Below, one piece after another: positions 22,096 to 31,034 of a stretch of DNA of 33,778 nucleotides (positions within the stretch are counted from its first letter, which is position 1; the number at the start of each line of letters is the position of its first letter). Source of the stretch: Akkermansia sp. (lineage in GTDB: Bacteria > Verrucomicrobiota > Verrucomicrobiia > Verrucomicrobiales > Akkermansiaceae). The position numbers and the translations under genes were made by a program. The notes under the pieces were generated by a model, which saw only the letters and a list, made by a program, of their open reading frames with translations, had not been told where the DNA came from and did no database searches. The stretch is taken from the NCBI GenBank assembly GCA_017477935.1, contig JAFVIC010000052.1, positions 1-33,778 on the forward strand, given 5' to 3'.

Positions 22096-23085
22096 TCAGT
22101 AGCGGGTGGGTTTCCACGAGGTGGCACTCCAGTCCTCGGTGGCGGGGTCGGGTGTGGGTTCTTTCTGTACCTGAGCCATGGCGCGCTGCACTTCGTCGGC
22201 GCACTCGGTCTGAATAGCGGCAATATCGTCGGCGCTCAGCCAGCCCTGTTCCTGCATCTGGCGGCGGGCAACGGCGAGCGGGTCGCGGTCGGCGAAGCTG
22301 TCTTTGAGTGCCTGCGGTATGTAGGCGGCATCGTCGTGCTCACCATGGCCGCACATGCGCAGCGTATTGGCCACGACCCACTGAGGTCCCTCACCGGCAC
22401 GGGCGGCAGCAATGGCGCACCCCATCACCTGCAGGGTCTGCAGAAAATCGGTGCCGTCGCATTCGTGTGTTGCCATGCCATAGCCGGTACCTCGGTCACA
22501 CAGGCTCTTGCAGGCGAATTCCTGGCTGTTGGGGGTGGAGTAGGCGTACTGATTGTTTGTCACTACGATGACGGCGGGCAGTTTCTCAACGGCGATGAGG
22601 TTGCAGGCCTCGTGCGTGGCGCCGACGGAGGTGGTGCCATCGCCTATGCAGATGACGCCGGCAAATCCGGTTTCGCCCTGCATGCGCTTGGCTATCAGCA
22701 TGCCGGCCGCTACGGAGACTGCTGCCCCCAGGTGAGAGATGGTTGCCACGGTTCCCTCGCGTGGGTTGCCCCAGTGTACGTTGCCCTCGCGGCCGCGCAT
22801 GATGCCGAGTGTGCTGCCGAAGTAGCAGCGCGCGCTCAGCAGCACACTGTCTCCCCAGGCGCAGCGCCCGGCCTGCTCGCGAATGAACGGGGTGTATACA
22901 TCGCGCCCTTTTTGCAGGTAGACACCTTCGCAGGCGGCTATCGCCTCGTGCCCACGCCCGATGAAGACGCCGCCGTATATCTTGCCGGCCTTATACAGGG
23001 CTGAGAGTTTGCTGTCAAACGCCCGCGCCATCTCCATGGCTCGGTAAGCTCTCAATGCGGTCTCTTTCAACTCACTTCCGTTCAC
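22096..23085 (-). CDS. 2-oxoacid dehydrogenase E1 component, alpha subunit
   Basis: A 329-residue thiamine diphosphate enzyme. The TPP motif runs from GDGTTSVGATHE to VTNNQYAYS. The phosphorylation-loop equivalent (GHGEHDDAAY) and substrate-side motif (GRGHEAIAACEGVYLQKG) are present. It decarboxylates the 2-oxoacid and passes the acyl group to E2. The start is a GTG at 23085 (MNGSELKETALRAYRAM), which fits the usual N-terminal helix and lies 6 nt after a -10 box. It is the first gene of the run E1alpha-E1beta-E2-lpxI-hydrolase-lipoprotein, all on one strand with gaps of 3-32 nt. Confidence 0.92.
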   Translation of the reverse strand: MNGSELKETALRAYRAMEMARAFDSKLSALYKAGKIYGGVFIGRGHEAIAACEGVYLQKGRDVYTPFIREQAGRCAWGDSVLLSARCYFGSTLGIMRGREGNVHWGNPREGTVATISHLGAAVSVAAGMLIAKRMQGETGFAGVICIGDGTTSVGATHEACNLIAVEKLPAVIVVTNNQYAYSTPNSQEFACKSLCDRGTGYGMATHECDGTDFLQTLQVMGCAIAAARAGEGPQWVVANTLRMCGHGEHDDAAYIPQALKDSFADRDPLAVARRQMQEQGWLSADDIAAIQTECADEVQRAMAQVQKEPTPDPATEDWSATSWKPTRY

Positions 23086-23091
23086 GCTCTC

Positions 23092-23120
23092 AGTATACTC
23101 TCTCTCTTTAATTGAAGCAA
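23092..23120 (-). promoter_or_regulatory. Promoter of the E1-E2-lpxI run
   Basis: TTGCTT (23115-23120), a 17-nt spacer and TATACT (23092-23097). Only 6 nt separate the -10 box from the GTG start, so the mRNA is predicted to be leaderless. Confidence 0.7.
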
Positions 23121-23166
23121 GCTATAAGTGTAAAAAAATCAGACTACTTGTTTGACTCGGCGGGCA

Positions 23167-23562
23167 TCAGCGCAGTCTGAGCAAGGCTCGGTAGGCTTGC
23201 GGGTGGTTGAGTGCGGCAGCCTTTCGGTACCAATAGGCCGCCAGTATGGCGCTGCGGGGGGCTCCGTTGCCGCTCTCGAAGCATTCACCCAGGCGGTAAC
23301 AGGCGGCGGCATGGCCGGTGAGGGCGGCGCGCTCCAGGCAGCTCACGCCGCCGGCGGGGTCTTTGCGGCAGCCTATCCCTTTCAGGTAGCACTTGCCGAG
23401 TTGGTAAAGGGCATCGGCACTGCCGAGCTGCACGGCGCGATCAAGCAGGCTGACGGCGCCCTCGTAGTCGCGTGCGCAGCCGCGACCGCGCAGCAGTCGC
23501 TTGGCGCGGCAGAGCAAATCCCCCGCGCTGTCAGGGGGCAATGGCCGGGGGGAAGGTGTCAT
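23167..23562 (-). CDS. Small Sel1-repeat protein
   Basis: A 131-residue protein made of about three Sel1-like (TPR-related) repeats: CARDYEGAVSLLDRAVQLGSADALYQLGK and two that follow it (YLKGIGCRKDPAGG, ECFESGNGAPRSA). Such repeats mediate protein contacts. There is no clear signal peptide; the first 20 residues are Pro/Ser-rich. The ATG overlaps the upstream yggU stop codon (ATGA), so translation is probably coupled. Partner and pathway are unknown. Confidence 0.8.
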   Translation of the reverse strand: MTPSPRPLPPDSAGDLLCRAKRLLRGRGCARDYEGAVSLLDRAVQLGSADALYQLGKCYLKGIGCRKDPAGGVSCLERAALTGHAAACYRLGECFESGNGAPRSAILAAYWYRKAAALNHPQAYRALLRLR

Positions 23563-23822
23563 GACAGGGGGCTCAGGTCGGTGCCGTCGGGCAGTTCAGC
23601 GAGTTTAATACGGCCGGAGGCACCGTGGGCTATGCTGACGGCGCTTTTGGGCAGGCCGAGGGTTTTGGCGAGGTAGGACTCAATTTCTTTGTTGGCCTTG
23701 CCATCGATGGGGGGCGCGGCGATTTTGAGTTTGAGCACGCGGCCCACCTGCGGGTAATCATCTTCCCAGCCCAGTACTTCATTTTTGCGGGCTCCGGGGG
23801 TAACTTTGAGGGCGAGTTTCAT
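23559..23822 (-). CDS. yggU: YggU/DUF167 family protein
   Basis: An 87-residue protein matching the small DUF167 family over its full length: LKVTPGARKNEVLGWE, LKLKIAAPPIDGKANKEIESYLAK, VSIAHGASGRIKLAELPD. The function of the family is unknown. The ATG at 23822 overlaps the upstream stop (ATGA), and its own stop overlaps the next ATG, so it is the middle of a tightly coupled three-gene set. Confidence 0.88.
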   Translation of the reverse strand: MKLALKVTPGARKNEVLGWEDDYPQVGRVLKLKIAAPPIDGKANKEIESYLAKTLGLPKSAVSIAHGASGRIKLAELPDGTDLSPLS

Positions 23823-24691
23823 CGGTTGTGAGAGGTGTCGTACGATTGCAGCAGTGCGGCGGCTATGGGCAGGCGCTGCAGGGTTTTGCCGCAGGCGGCG
23901 GCGATTTCTGCCGTGGGCAGGTCGCGGGTGGTGTGTACGCCCTCGGTCAGCAGGAAAGGCAGCAGCAGGACATGGGCAGCGTGCATGTCGCGCAGCACTT
24001 CGGTGCACTCAGGGTGCTGGCTGAAGTAACTCAGCGCTACTTCTGCGCCGGGCAGCAGCTCGCGCAGGCGGCGGCAGAAGAGTGCCGGCTCGGGTGGCGG
24101 TTCGGGGAGTTTGGAGCCATGTGCCACTACCAGTACCCCGGTGTCGCTGTGTAGCAGGGGGCGTATGTGGGCGGCTGCGGCTTTGGCCAACCAGGGGCTG
24201 GCCCCCAGTACAGGCTGGAAGTAAAGGTTCGGGCTTGTGCGGCCCTGTGCGGCGTAGGCAGCGGTCAGCGCACTTTCGAGCTTGATGCCGCTGGAGTGAC
24301 CGCTGAGCATGAACATGGGGTACACCAGAACGGGGGCTGTGGCGGGGGGGAGCTCAGTGCTGCTCAGGTTGCCCAGGTGGCAGCGGTAGACACGCGCGGA
24401 GGGCATGCGTATGCCCGGCGGGTTGAGGTTGACTCCGCGCTCATTGTAGCTTACGACCAGGTAGTACCTGCGCCAGCGACGGTGCCGCAGGTAGAGGATG
24501 ACGCCGGTGCCGACTACGGCAGCCTGCGCCAGCCCGAAGTGGAAATAAATCAGCTTGCGCAGGTGCGCTGCTCGCTCAGCCGATAGTGCCGGATCGCTCA
24601 GTTCAAGCCCGCAGTATACAGAGCCGGTGACGGCGCATGCGAACATCAGCGCGCAGGTCAGCAGTAACAGGGGGAGGAGGTGGCGTCGCAT
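23819..24691 (-). CDS. Membrane-anchored CbiX/SirB-like chelatase-fold protein
   Basis: A 290-residue protein. The first 70 residues hold two hydrophobic segments (MRRHLLPLLLLTCALMFAC and a second at about 48-68), giving a membrane anchor. The C-terminal half matches the sirohydrochlorin/cobalt chelatase family: VLVVAHGSK (active-site His), ALSYFSQHPECTEVL, LLLPFLLTEGVHTTRDLP. The preceding region looks like a second half-domain (LVVSYNERG, VLVYPMFMLSGHSSG, FQPVLGASPWLAKA) in which the first His motif is changed. No cobalamin, siroheme or haem gene is nearby. It may insert or carry a metal for an envelope enzyme. It is the first gene of an ATGA-coupled set with yggU and the Sel1 gene. Confidence 0.72.
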   Translation of the reverse strand: MRRHLLPLLLLTCALMFACAVTGSVYCGLELSDPALSAERAAHLRKLIYFHFGLAQAAVVGTGVILYLRHRRWRRYYLVVSYNERGVNLNPPGIRMPSARVYRCHLGNLSSTELPPATAPVLVYPMFMLSGHSSGIKLESALTAAYAAQGRTSPNLYFQPVLGASPWLAKAAAAHIRPLLHSDTGVLVVAHGSKLPEPPPEPALFCRRLRELLPGAEVALSYFSQHPECTEVLRDMHAAHVLLLPFLLTEGVHTTRDLPTAEIAAACGKTLQRLPIAAALLQSYDTSHNR

Positions 24692-24715
24692 GGGTGAGCG
24701 GTTTCGTTATTCTGA

Positions 24716-24742
24716 ACGGGCGCGGCTGATTGCCGCGCCCGT
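24716..24742 (-). terminator. GC hairpin after secDF
   Basis: 11-bp perfect stem (ACGGGCGCGGC with GCCGCGCCCGT), 5-nt loop, between the secDF stop and the chelatase-like gene. There is no strong T-run on the minus strand, so read-through into the next gene is likely. Confidence 0.6.
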
Positions 24743-24775
24743 GAAGTTTAATTGGTAAAAATGGTTTTATTTGTT

Positions 24776-27313
24776 TCAGGCACCGATTTCGTCCGGCTTC
24801 TGCAGTTCATCGCGCAGGCTGTTCTTCTTGTCGAAGGCCAGCACCACGGGCGAGGCGATGAAGATGGACGAGTAAGTACCCACGAAGATACCCAGCAGCA
24901 TGGCTACCGAGAAGTCCTTCATAGCGGGACCACCCAGGGCGATGAGCGAGATAAGCACCGCAATCGTGGAGCCGGAGGTCAGCAGGGTACGGGAGAGGGT
25001 GGTGTTGATAGCCTCGTTCATGATATCGATCAGCTTTTCGCTCGGTTCGGCCAGGCGCAGGCGCTCGCGAATGCGGTCGAAGATAACGATGGTATCGTTA
25101 ATGGAGTAACCGGCCACGGTCAGGAAGGCACCGATGTGGATGATGCTCAACTCCGTTCCCATGAGTACCACCAGTACGATGATGGCTGCCACATCGTGGA
25201 AGGTCGAGATGAGCGCACCCATGGCGAAGCTCCATTCGAAGCGGATGGCCAGGTACAGGGTGATACCCAGCATACCGGCCAGCAGTGCCCAGCAGGCGGT
25301 GCGGAAGAAGGTGCTACCCAGAGAGGAGCTCACGTCTTCGATGGAAGCGGCGGGCAGGGCAGCCATGCCGGGGATGTCCTTGCGCAGGGTGGTATCAATC
25401 AGCTGAGCCTCTTCCTTGGTGGCCACGCGAATCTTGATGTTGCGGTCGGTGGCGTTGGCAAACTGCTGCACGGTGGGCTGCTTGGACAGCTTCATGGCGT
25501 AGACTTTTTCTTCGGCTTTCTTGTAGTCCACCTCAGAATCGCCGGGGATGACGTAGGTGATGGTGGAACCGCCGGTGAAGTCGATACCCAGTGCCTTGTC
25601 ACCGCGCACGAAGACGCCGTAGACGGCGGCCAGTATGATAACGCCGGTCGAAGTCCAGGCGCAGACCTTGCGGTACTTCATGAAGTCGAACACCTTGCCC
25701 TCAAGCGGAGCTTTGGCGAACTTGGCATCTTTCAGCAGGCCGAGGCGCTCCATCCAGAAGTACAGCACGCGGGTGACGGTCACAGCACCGATGAGGGAGG
25801 TGATGATACCCACGCTCGTGGTGACTGCGAAGCCCTTAATCGAGCCACTGGCCAGCCAGAAGAGGATGACGGCGGTGATGAGGGAGGTGATGTTGGAGTC
25901 CCAAATGGCCGAGAACGCCTTCTCGTAGGCGCTGCGCAGGCAGATGATGAAGGGCTTGCCCAGGGCGCGCTCTTCGCGCATACGCTCGTTGATGAGCACG
26001 TTGGCGTCCACCGCCATACCCATGGTCAGCACGATACCGGCAATACCCGGCAGCGTGAGCACGAAGCCGAACAGGCTCATCAGGCCGATGAGGGCCAGGG
26101 CATTGAAGCTCAGACCCACCATGGCGACGATACCGGATGTGCGGTAGTACCAGTAGCAGAAGATAAAGATGGCAACCATGCCGATGAGGCCCGAGAAGAT
26201 ACCCTGCTCCAGGGCGCTCTGACCCAGCTGGGCGGACACGTCTTTGCGGCCCTCGACCTTCAGGTCGCTGGTGAGGGGGTTGGCCAGAGCCTTGGAAATG
26301 TCTTCCGGTTCACCCTTGCCGTTGAGGCCGGAGATGTTGAAATCCTTGCTGAGCACGCTCTGTACCACGGGGGCGCACTTGACCTGGTTGTTGAGCACCA
26401 CGGCCAGCAGGTCGCGCCCCAGGGTCATGCTGCCGGTCAGTTTGCCCATGCGGCCGGCACCTTCGCGGTTGAGGGTTACGTTCACATAGCCCTTGCGGGT
26501 GTAGTCGGGGCTGGAGGCCGCGACGTGCTCACCCGTGATGTAGACACCCTGCTGCATGGCGGCGTAGGGTTTCTGCAGCACATAGTAGCGAATCTCCTGG
26601 TTGCCGTTGCGGTCGAGAATCGGCTCGCCTGTCTTGTCGTCCACCAGCGGCTGGGGCAGAATCATGTAGTCATTGAGCCCCATGCGAGCCGGAATGCGCG
26701 GCAAAGCGGGGGCGCGCAGGGTGGTGTCGCCGGCAGCCAGTTTCTTTTTATAGTCGATGAGTCGTTCCTCATATTTCACCAGACCTTCCTGAATCTCGGG
26801 GTCAGCCAGTACGGTGGCGTAGTCGGGGTAGACGGCCAGCAGCTCAAGTTTTGCCATCTTGGTGAGCATCTTCACCATGGCGTCAATCTTCTCTTTGTTC
26901 TTGGCCTCGTCGTTGCTGTCCTGGCGGGGAATCTGGATGAGAATCTTGTTGTTGGAGTGCAGAATCTGCACTTCGCTGGTACCGGTGGAGTTCAGTCGTT
27001 CCCCGAGGATGGTGCAGGCCTGCTCCATATCCTGCTCGGTGGGTGGTACGGGGGTGCCGTCATCGCTCAGCTTGGGCTGCACTTCGAGTGTGAGCTCCAC
27101 GCCGCCCTTGATGTCGATACCGTACTGCATGCCGTGTACAAACAGGGAGAGCAGCGAGAAGGCCGACAGACCGATGATGAAGAATGTGCCGGCGTTGCGC
27201 TTTGCCTTATCATTTTCTGACGCCAGATACCAGAAAAAGAGCACCAGTAGCAGTATACCCATTGCAAAGTAGAAGAATGGGGAATCTGTGATTGCTGTGA
27301 GGAACTGTAGCAT
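24776..27313 (-). CDS. secDF: Fused SecD-SecF protein export subunit
   Basis: An 845-residue fusion of SecD and SecF, which use the proton gradient to complete export through SecYEG. SecD: first span, GIDIKGGVEL (Asp67), large periplasmic P1 domain (about 75-365), membrane block with GMAVDANVLINER (432-444). SecF: span near 550-570, GIDFTGGSTITY (576-582), periplasmic domain, and a final membrane block with SINDTIVIFDRIRE. The N-terminus has an additional predicted span before the SecD first helix (residues 12-30). Fused SecDF occurs in several phyla, including the PVC group. It is transcribed from its own promoter; no yajC lies beside it. Confidence 0.95.
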   Translation of the reverse strand: MLQFLTAITDSPFFYFAMGILLLVLFFWYLASENDKAKRNAGTFFIIGLSAFSLLSLFVHGMQYGIDIKGGVELTLEVQPKLSDDGTPVPPTEQDMEQACTILGERLNSTGTSEVQILHSNNKILIQIPRQDSNDEAKNKEKIDAMVKMLTKMAKLELLAVYPDYATVLADPEIQEGLVKYEERLIDYKKKLAAGDTTLRAPALPRIPARMGLNDYMILPQPLVDDKTGEPILDRNGNQEIRYYVLQKPYAAMQQGVYITGEHVAASSPDYTRKGYVNVTLNREGAGRMGKLTGSMTLGRDLLAVVLNNQVKCAPVVQSVLSKDFNISGLNGKGEPEDISKALANPLTSDLKVEGRKDVSAQLGQSALEQGIFSGLIGMVAIFIFCYWYYRTSGIVAMVGLSFNALALIGLMSLFGFVLTLPGIAGIVLTMGMAVDANVLINERMREERALGKPFIICLRSAYEKAFSAIWDSNITSLITAVILFWLASGSIKGFAVTTSVGIITSLIGAVTVTRVLYFWMERLGLLKDAKFAKAPLEGKVFDFMKYRKVCAWTSTGVIILAAVYGVFVRGDKALGIDFTGGSTITYVIPGDSEVDYKKAEEKVYAMKLSKQPTVQQFANATDRNIKIRVATKEEAQLIDTTLRKDIPGMAALPAASIEDVSSSLGSTFFRTACWALLAGMLGITLYLAIRFEWSFAMGALISTFHDVAAIIVLVVLMGTELSIIHIGAFLTVAGYSINDTIVIFDRIRERLRLAEPSEKLIDIMNEAINTTLSRTLLTSGSTIAVLISLIALGGPAMKDFSVAMLLGIFVGTYSSIFIASPVVLAFDKKNSLRDELQKPDEIGA

Positions 27314-27343
27314 GTTACGATGTGCTTGAGGTTTAACCGCTCC

Positions 27344-27371
27344 ATTTTGCCAGCTTTTGTGCTCACGTCAA
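27344..27371 (-). promoter_or_regulatory. Possible secDF promoter
   Basis: TTGACG (27366-27371), a 16-nt spacer and CAAAAT (27344-27349) on the minus strand, with a leader of about 25 nt. Confidence 0.5.
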
Positions 27372-27447
27372 GCTTGTATCGTGGCATAATCGGCGCGCTG
27401 CGGGCGGAAATTACAGGAACTTATCCGGGCTTGCAGGTGATAGACAT

Positions 27448-27473
27448 CACCCCCGGGCGTGTGCCCGGGGGTG
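27448..27473 (-). terminator. Hairpin after the flavin reductase gene
   Basis: 11-bp perfect stem (CACCCCCGGGC with GCCCGGGGGTG), 4-nt loop, starting 12 nt after the stop codon. No T-run follows. Confidence 0.6.
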
Positions 27474-27484
27474 CTTGTTGAACA

Positions 27485-27991
27485 TCAGCGTTTGTAGGTG
27501 CCGGTTATTTCGCAGATATAGACGAGGTGCAGCGGGTTTTCCGCATCGTACCATTTGGGGGCTACCTCGGTGAAGTCCACGAAGTCTTCTTCGCGCATGT
27601 GGGCTACGGCCATCTTGCGGCATTCGAGCACGAGGTCGGCATCATCCATGGCCACCAGGCCGCCGGGGGTGGTGGCGGGGCTGAGCTGCGTGGCCGACAT
27701 CTTGTCCACATCGCGGCCGGAATTGCGGCCGCAGAAGATGAGGTCGTTGCGGTACTGCTCCGGCATGAAGGAGAGGGTGAAGGCGGGGTGTGCGTCGATG
27801 AAGCTGCGCGTGTGGCGGTTGGGGCGCACGAAAACGAAGGCAACGGGGCGGTTCCACAGGAAACCGAGGCCGCCCCAGCTGGCGGTCATGGTGTTGAAGT
27901 TGTCCGGCGTGCCGGCGGTGATAAGCATCCACTGCTTGCCGATGAGCTCGGCGGGGTTCTGCTGAAGGGTGGTAAAGTCGATGGCGTTCAT
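27485..27991 (-). CDS. Flavin reductase-like FMN-binding protein
   Basis: A 168-residue protein of the flavin reductase/flavoredoxin split-barrel family. Typical parts are WMLITAGTPDNFNTMTASWG, VFVRPNRHTRSFIDAHPAFTLSF and the Cys/Gly-rich loop FCGRNSGRDVDKM. These proteins bind FMN and transfer electrons; the substrate is not evident. It stands alone between secDF and acnA. The start fits the family N-terminus (MNAIDFTTLQQNP) and no Shine-Dalgarno sequence is visible. Confidence 0.88.
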   Translation of the reverse strand: MNAIDFTTLQQNPAELIGKQWMLITAGTPDNFNTMTASWGGLGFLWNRPVAFVFVRPNRHTRSFIDAHPAFTLSFMPEQYRNDLIFCGRNSGRDVDKMSATQLSPATTPGGLVAMDDADLVLECRKMAVAHMREEDFVDFTEVAPKWYDAENPLHLVYICEITGTYKR

Positions 27992-28033
27992 GGTGTGAAA
28001 GTAAAATGTTGTTTATATGGTGAGTCAGATAAA

Positions 28034-28069
28034 CGCCCTGCTGCTCACCTGAGTGTGGGCAGCAGGGCG
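28034..28069 (-). terminator. Terminator of acnA
   Basis: 11-bp stem (CGCCCTGCTGC with GCAGCAGGGCG), 14-nt loop, followed on the minus strand by TTTATC. It lies 20 nt after the acnA stop. Confidence 0.7.
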
Positions 28070-28089
28070 CCGGGAACATGAGGGAGTTA

Positions 28090-30807
28090 TCAGCAATAGC
28101 GCGCCAGTACGTACTGCAGAATACCGCCGGCACGGAAGTATTCCTTCTCGATGGGGGTGTCGATGCGTACGATGAGCGGCAGCTCGAAGGCAGGCTCGCC
28201 CGCAGGCTGTACCACGAGGGTGGCGCCATCGCGCGGCTGCAGGTCGTTGCTCAGGCCGGTGATGGAGAAGGTGACGTCCTTCAACCCCTTCACGCGGTCA
28301 TAGTCCGCCGGGTCGGCAAAGTTGAGGGGCAGTACGCCCATGCCGATGAGGTTGCTGCGGTGAATACGCTCGAAGCTCTTGGTTACCACGGCGCGCACGC
28401 CCAGCAGGTTGGTACCCTTGGCAGCCCAGTCACGGCTGGAGCCCATGCCGTAGTCTTCGCCACCGATGATGATGGTGGGCACGCCATCGGCCTTGTAGGC
28501 CATGCCGGCGTCGTAGATGAAGGTGGGCGTGCCGCAGGGGGCGCAGATGCAGGTATCCGGTTCGCTGACGGGCTGTGAGCCGAAGTAGAGCGTGTAGCCG
28601 CCCTCTACGCCCTCGGTGAGCAGGTTTTTAATGCGCACGTTGGCGAAGGTGCCGCGAGCCATCACAAGGTCGTTGCCGCGGCGGGAGCCGAAGGTGTTGA
28701 AGTCGCGCTTCTCTACGCCGTTGGCGGCCAGGAACTGCCCGGCGGGGCCGGTGGGTTTGATGGCACCGGCCGGGGAGATGTGGTCGGTGGTCACGCAGTC
28801 GCCGAAGATACCCAGCGGGCGGGCGTTCACGATGTCGGCGATATCGCCCTTGCTGCCGTTCCACCCCTCGAAGAAGGGTGGGCGGTGAATGTAGGTGCTG
28901 TCGGGGTTCCAGGCGAAGGTGGCACCCTCGGGGGCGCTGACCTTGCCCCACTCGGGCACGACGCTGCTGTAGCAGGCGGTGTAGTCCTCGGGCGTGGCGG
29001 CGCAGGCCTGTGCGGCAGCGATTTCATCACCCGTGGGCCAGATGTCTTTCAGGTAGACGGGGGTGCCGTCGGCGGCGGTTCCCAGGGGGGCCGTGGCCAT
29101 GTCGATATCCACGCGGCCGGCCAGCGCGAAGGCGATGACGAGCGGGGGGGACATGAGGAAGTTGGCCTTCACATGGGAGTGAATGCGAGCCTCGAAGTTG
29201 CGGTTGCCGGAGAGCACGGAGCAAGATACGAGGTCGTGCTCGGTCACGGCCTGCTCGATAGCACTGTTGAGCGGGCCACTGTTGCCGATACAGGTGGTGC
29301 AGCCATAGCCCACGATGGAGAAGCCGATGGTGTCGAGGGCTTCCGTCAGGCCGTTGTTGGCGAAGTAACGTGCAGCGATACGGCTACCGGGGGCGATGCT
29401 GGTCTTCACATAGGCGGGCACCTTCATACCGAGGGCCGCGGCTTTTTTGGCCAGCAGGCCGGCGGCGAGCATCAGGCTGTCGTTGCTGGTGTTGGTGCAG
29501 CTGGTGATGGCGGCCACGAGAATGGCACCATCGGCCAGGGCTACATCGTGCGTGGTGTCAGCATCGGGGTTGCCGGCGTCGCCCTTCATGGTGACGGGTA
29601 CAGGGGTGGTGTTCTGCGGGTGGCCGTAGGTGCTCTCGCAGATGTCGGCAAAGCTCTGCTTCAGGTTGGCGAGGGGAATGCGATCCTGCGGGCGCTTGGG
29701 CCCGGCCACGGCGGGTACGATGGTGGCCAGGTCGAGCTCGAGTTCCACGCTGTAGTCGATATCGCCCTTCATGGGCATGCCGAAGATTCCCTGTGCCTTG
29801 TAGTAATTCTCGTAGGTGGTCACGTGCTCCTCGCTGCGGCCGGTGGCGCGCAGGTAGGCGGCGCTGGTGGAGTCGATGGGGAAGAAGCCCATGGTGGCGC
29901 CGTACTCGGGGGCCATGTTGGCCACGGTGGCACGGTCGGGCAGGGAAAGGCTGGCGGCACCCTCACCGAAGAATTCGACGAACTTGCCCACCACGCCGTG
30001 TTTGCGCAACATCTGCGTGACGTGCAGAGCCAGGTCGGTGGCGGTCACGCCCTCAGCCAGTTTGCCGGTCAGGTGCACACCCACGACCTCGGGCACCAGG
30101 AAGGTGACGGGCTGGCCGAGCATGCCGGCCTCGGCCTCGATACCGCCCACGCCCCAGGCTACGATACCCAGGCCGTTAATCATGGTGGTGTGAGAGTCGG
30201 TACCTACCAGCGTGTCGGGGTAATACACTCCCTCTTGCTCCATAACGCCGTGGGCGAGGTGCTCGAGGTTCACCTGGTGTACAATACCTGTGCTGGGCGG
30301 TACGACGGAGAATGTCTTGAATGCCTGCTGGCCCCATTTCAGGAACTCATAGCGCTCAGCGTTGCGCTCGAACTCGCGGGTGAGGTTTTTCTGGTACGCG
30401 GCGGGGAACCCGGCCCAGTCCACCTGCACGGAGTGGTCAACCACCAGGTCAACAGGTACCAGCGGCTCCATCTTGGCGGGGTCGGCACCCAGGTCTTGCA
30501 CGGCGGCACGCATGGCGGCCAAATCTACCAGCAGCGGCACACCCGTGAGGTCTTGCAGGATGATGCGAGCTACAGTAAAGGGAATTTCATAACTGCCGGG
30601 TTCACCGGCGTTCCAACCGGCCAGGTTCTTAACATCCTGCTCCGTGACCTTCAGGCCATCGCAGTTGCGCAGCAGGCTTTCCAGTACAATACGGAGCGAA
30701 ACCGGCATGCGGTTGATACCCGCATAACCCTGCCCGGTCAGTGCCGGCAGTGAGTAGTATTTGCCCTCGGTTCCCGAGCCTGTGGTAAATGTGCGTACCG
30801 TGTTCAT
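28090..30807 (-). CDS. acnA: Aconitate hydratase AcnA
   Basis: A 905-residue monomeric aconitase that interconverts citrate and isocitrate in the TCA cycle and can bind mRNA when its cluster is lost. The iron-sulfur cysteines are in SCTNTSN and YGCTTCIGN. Substrate motifs [20 protein letters not shown]-equivalent [14 protein letters not shown] and the swivelling domain [16 protein letters not shown] are present. Length and domain order match AcnA/IRP1 rather than AcnB. The frame is open to 30927; ATG 30807 ([12 protein letters not shown]) is the family start and follows the promoter. The leader is about 30 nt and lacks a Shine-Dalgarno sequence. Confidence 0.96.
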   Translation of the reverse strand: MNTVRTFTTGSGTEGKYYSLPALTGQGYAGINRMPVSLRIVLESLLRNCDGLKVTEQDVKNLAGWNAGEPGSYEIPFTVARIILQDLTGVPLLVDLAAMRAAVQDLGADPAKMEPLVPVDLVVDHSVQVDWAGFPAAYQKNLTREFERNAERYEFLKWGQQAFKTFSVVPPSTGIVHQVNLEHLAHGVMEQEGVYYPDTLVGTDSHTTMINGLGIVAWGVGGIEAEAGMLGQPVTFLVPEVVGVHLTGKLAEGVTATDLALHVTQMLRKHGVVGKFVEFFGEGAASLSLPDRATVANMAPEYGATMGFFPIDSTSAAYLRATGRSEEHVTTYENYYKAQGIFGMPMKGDIDYSVELELDLATIVPAVAGPKRPQDRIPLANLKQSFADICESTYGHPQNTTPVPVTMKGDAGNPDADTTHDVALADGAILVAAITSCTNTSNDSLMLAAGLLAKKAAALGMKVPAYVKTSIAPGSRIAARYFANNGLTEALDTIGFSIVGYGCTTCIGNSGPLNSAIEQAVTEHDLVSCSVLSGNRNFEARIHSHVKANFLMSPPLVIAFALAGRVDIDMATAPLGTAADGTPVYLKDIWPTGDEIAAAQACAATPEDYTACYSSVVPEWGKVSAPEGATFAWNPDSTYIHRPPFFEGWNGSKGDIADIVNARPLGIFGDCVTTDHISPAGAIKPTGPAGQFLAANGVEKRDFNTFGSRRGNDLVMARGTFANVRIKNLLTEGVEGGYTLYFGSQPVSEPDTCICAPCGTPTFIYDAGMAYKADGVPTIIIGGEDYGMGSSRDWAAKGTNLLGVRAVVTKSFERIHRSNLIGMGVLPLNFADPADYDRVKGLKDVTFSITGLSNDLQPRDGATLVVQPAGEPAFELPLIVRIDTPIEKEYFRAGGILQYVLARYC

Positions 30808-30842
30808 TGTGCTTTGTGTGTGAAACTGATAATACGCGCACC

Positions 30843-30870
30843 AGTATACTCTTTTGCGCGCAGATTGCAA
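30843..30870 (-). promoter_or_regulatory. Promoter of acnA
   Basis: TTGCAA (30865-30870), a 16-nt spacer and TATACT (30843-30848) on the minus strand. Confidence 0.75.
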
Positions 30871-30909
30871 GCAGAAAAGACTCGGTTGCCTATTTTTTCG
30901 GGTGTTGCC

Positions 30910-30977
30910 AATCAGCAGGCTGTTCAACCGCCATGGAATAAATACCGATTGGTCCTTTCAAAATCGGGGTGCTGATT
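30910..30977. repeat. Nested inverted repeats between acnA and the amidase gene
   Basis: Outer arms AATCAGCA (30910-30917) and TGCTGATT (30970-30977); inner arms CCGATT (30945-30950) and AATCGG (30962-30967); T-rich 3' flank. It lies upstream of the amidase promoter. It may be an operator, or the end of a short RNA transcribed rightward from the acnA promoter region. Confidence 0.35.
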
Positions 30978-30997
30978 TTTGTTGACTCACTTATGAC

Positions 30998-31027
30998 TTG
31001 TCATGTTGGGGGTGGACATGCTACCAT
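30998..31027 (+). promoter_or_regulatory. Promoter of the amidase pair
   Basis: TTGTCA (30998-31003), an 18-nt spacer and TACCAT (31022-31027). The ATG at 31035 is 7 nt further on, again predicting a leaderless mRNA. Confidence 0.5.
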
Positions 31028-31034
31028 GCAGGGC

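Noticed and set aside
24752..27220. Plus-strand open frame of about 820 codons antisense to secDF
   Set aside because: Gly/His/Val/Asp-rich sequence without domains. It is a shadow caused by GC-rich codon use of secDF, whose motifs are unmistakable.
28780..30753. Plus-strand open frame of about 650 codons antisense to acnA
   Set aside because: Same kind of Gly/His-rich shadow; the aconitase on the minus strand carries all motifs.
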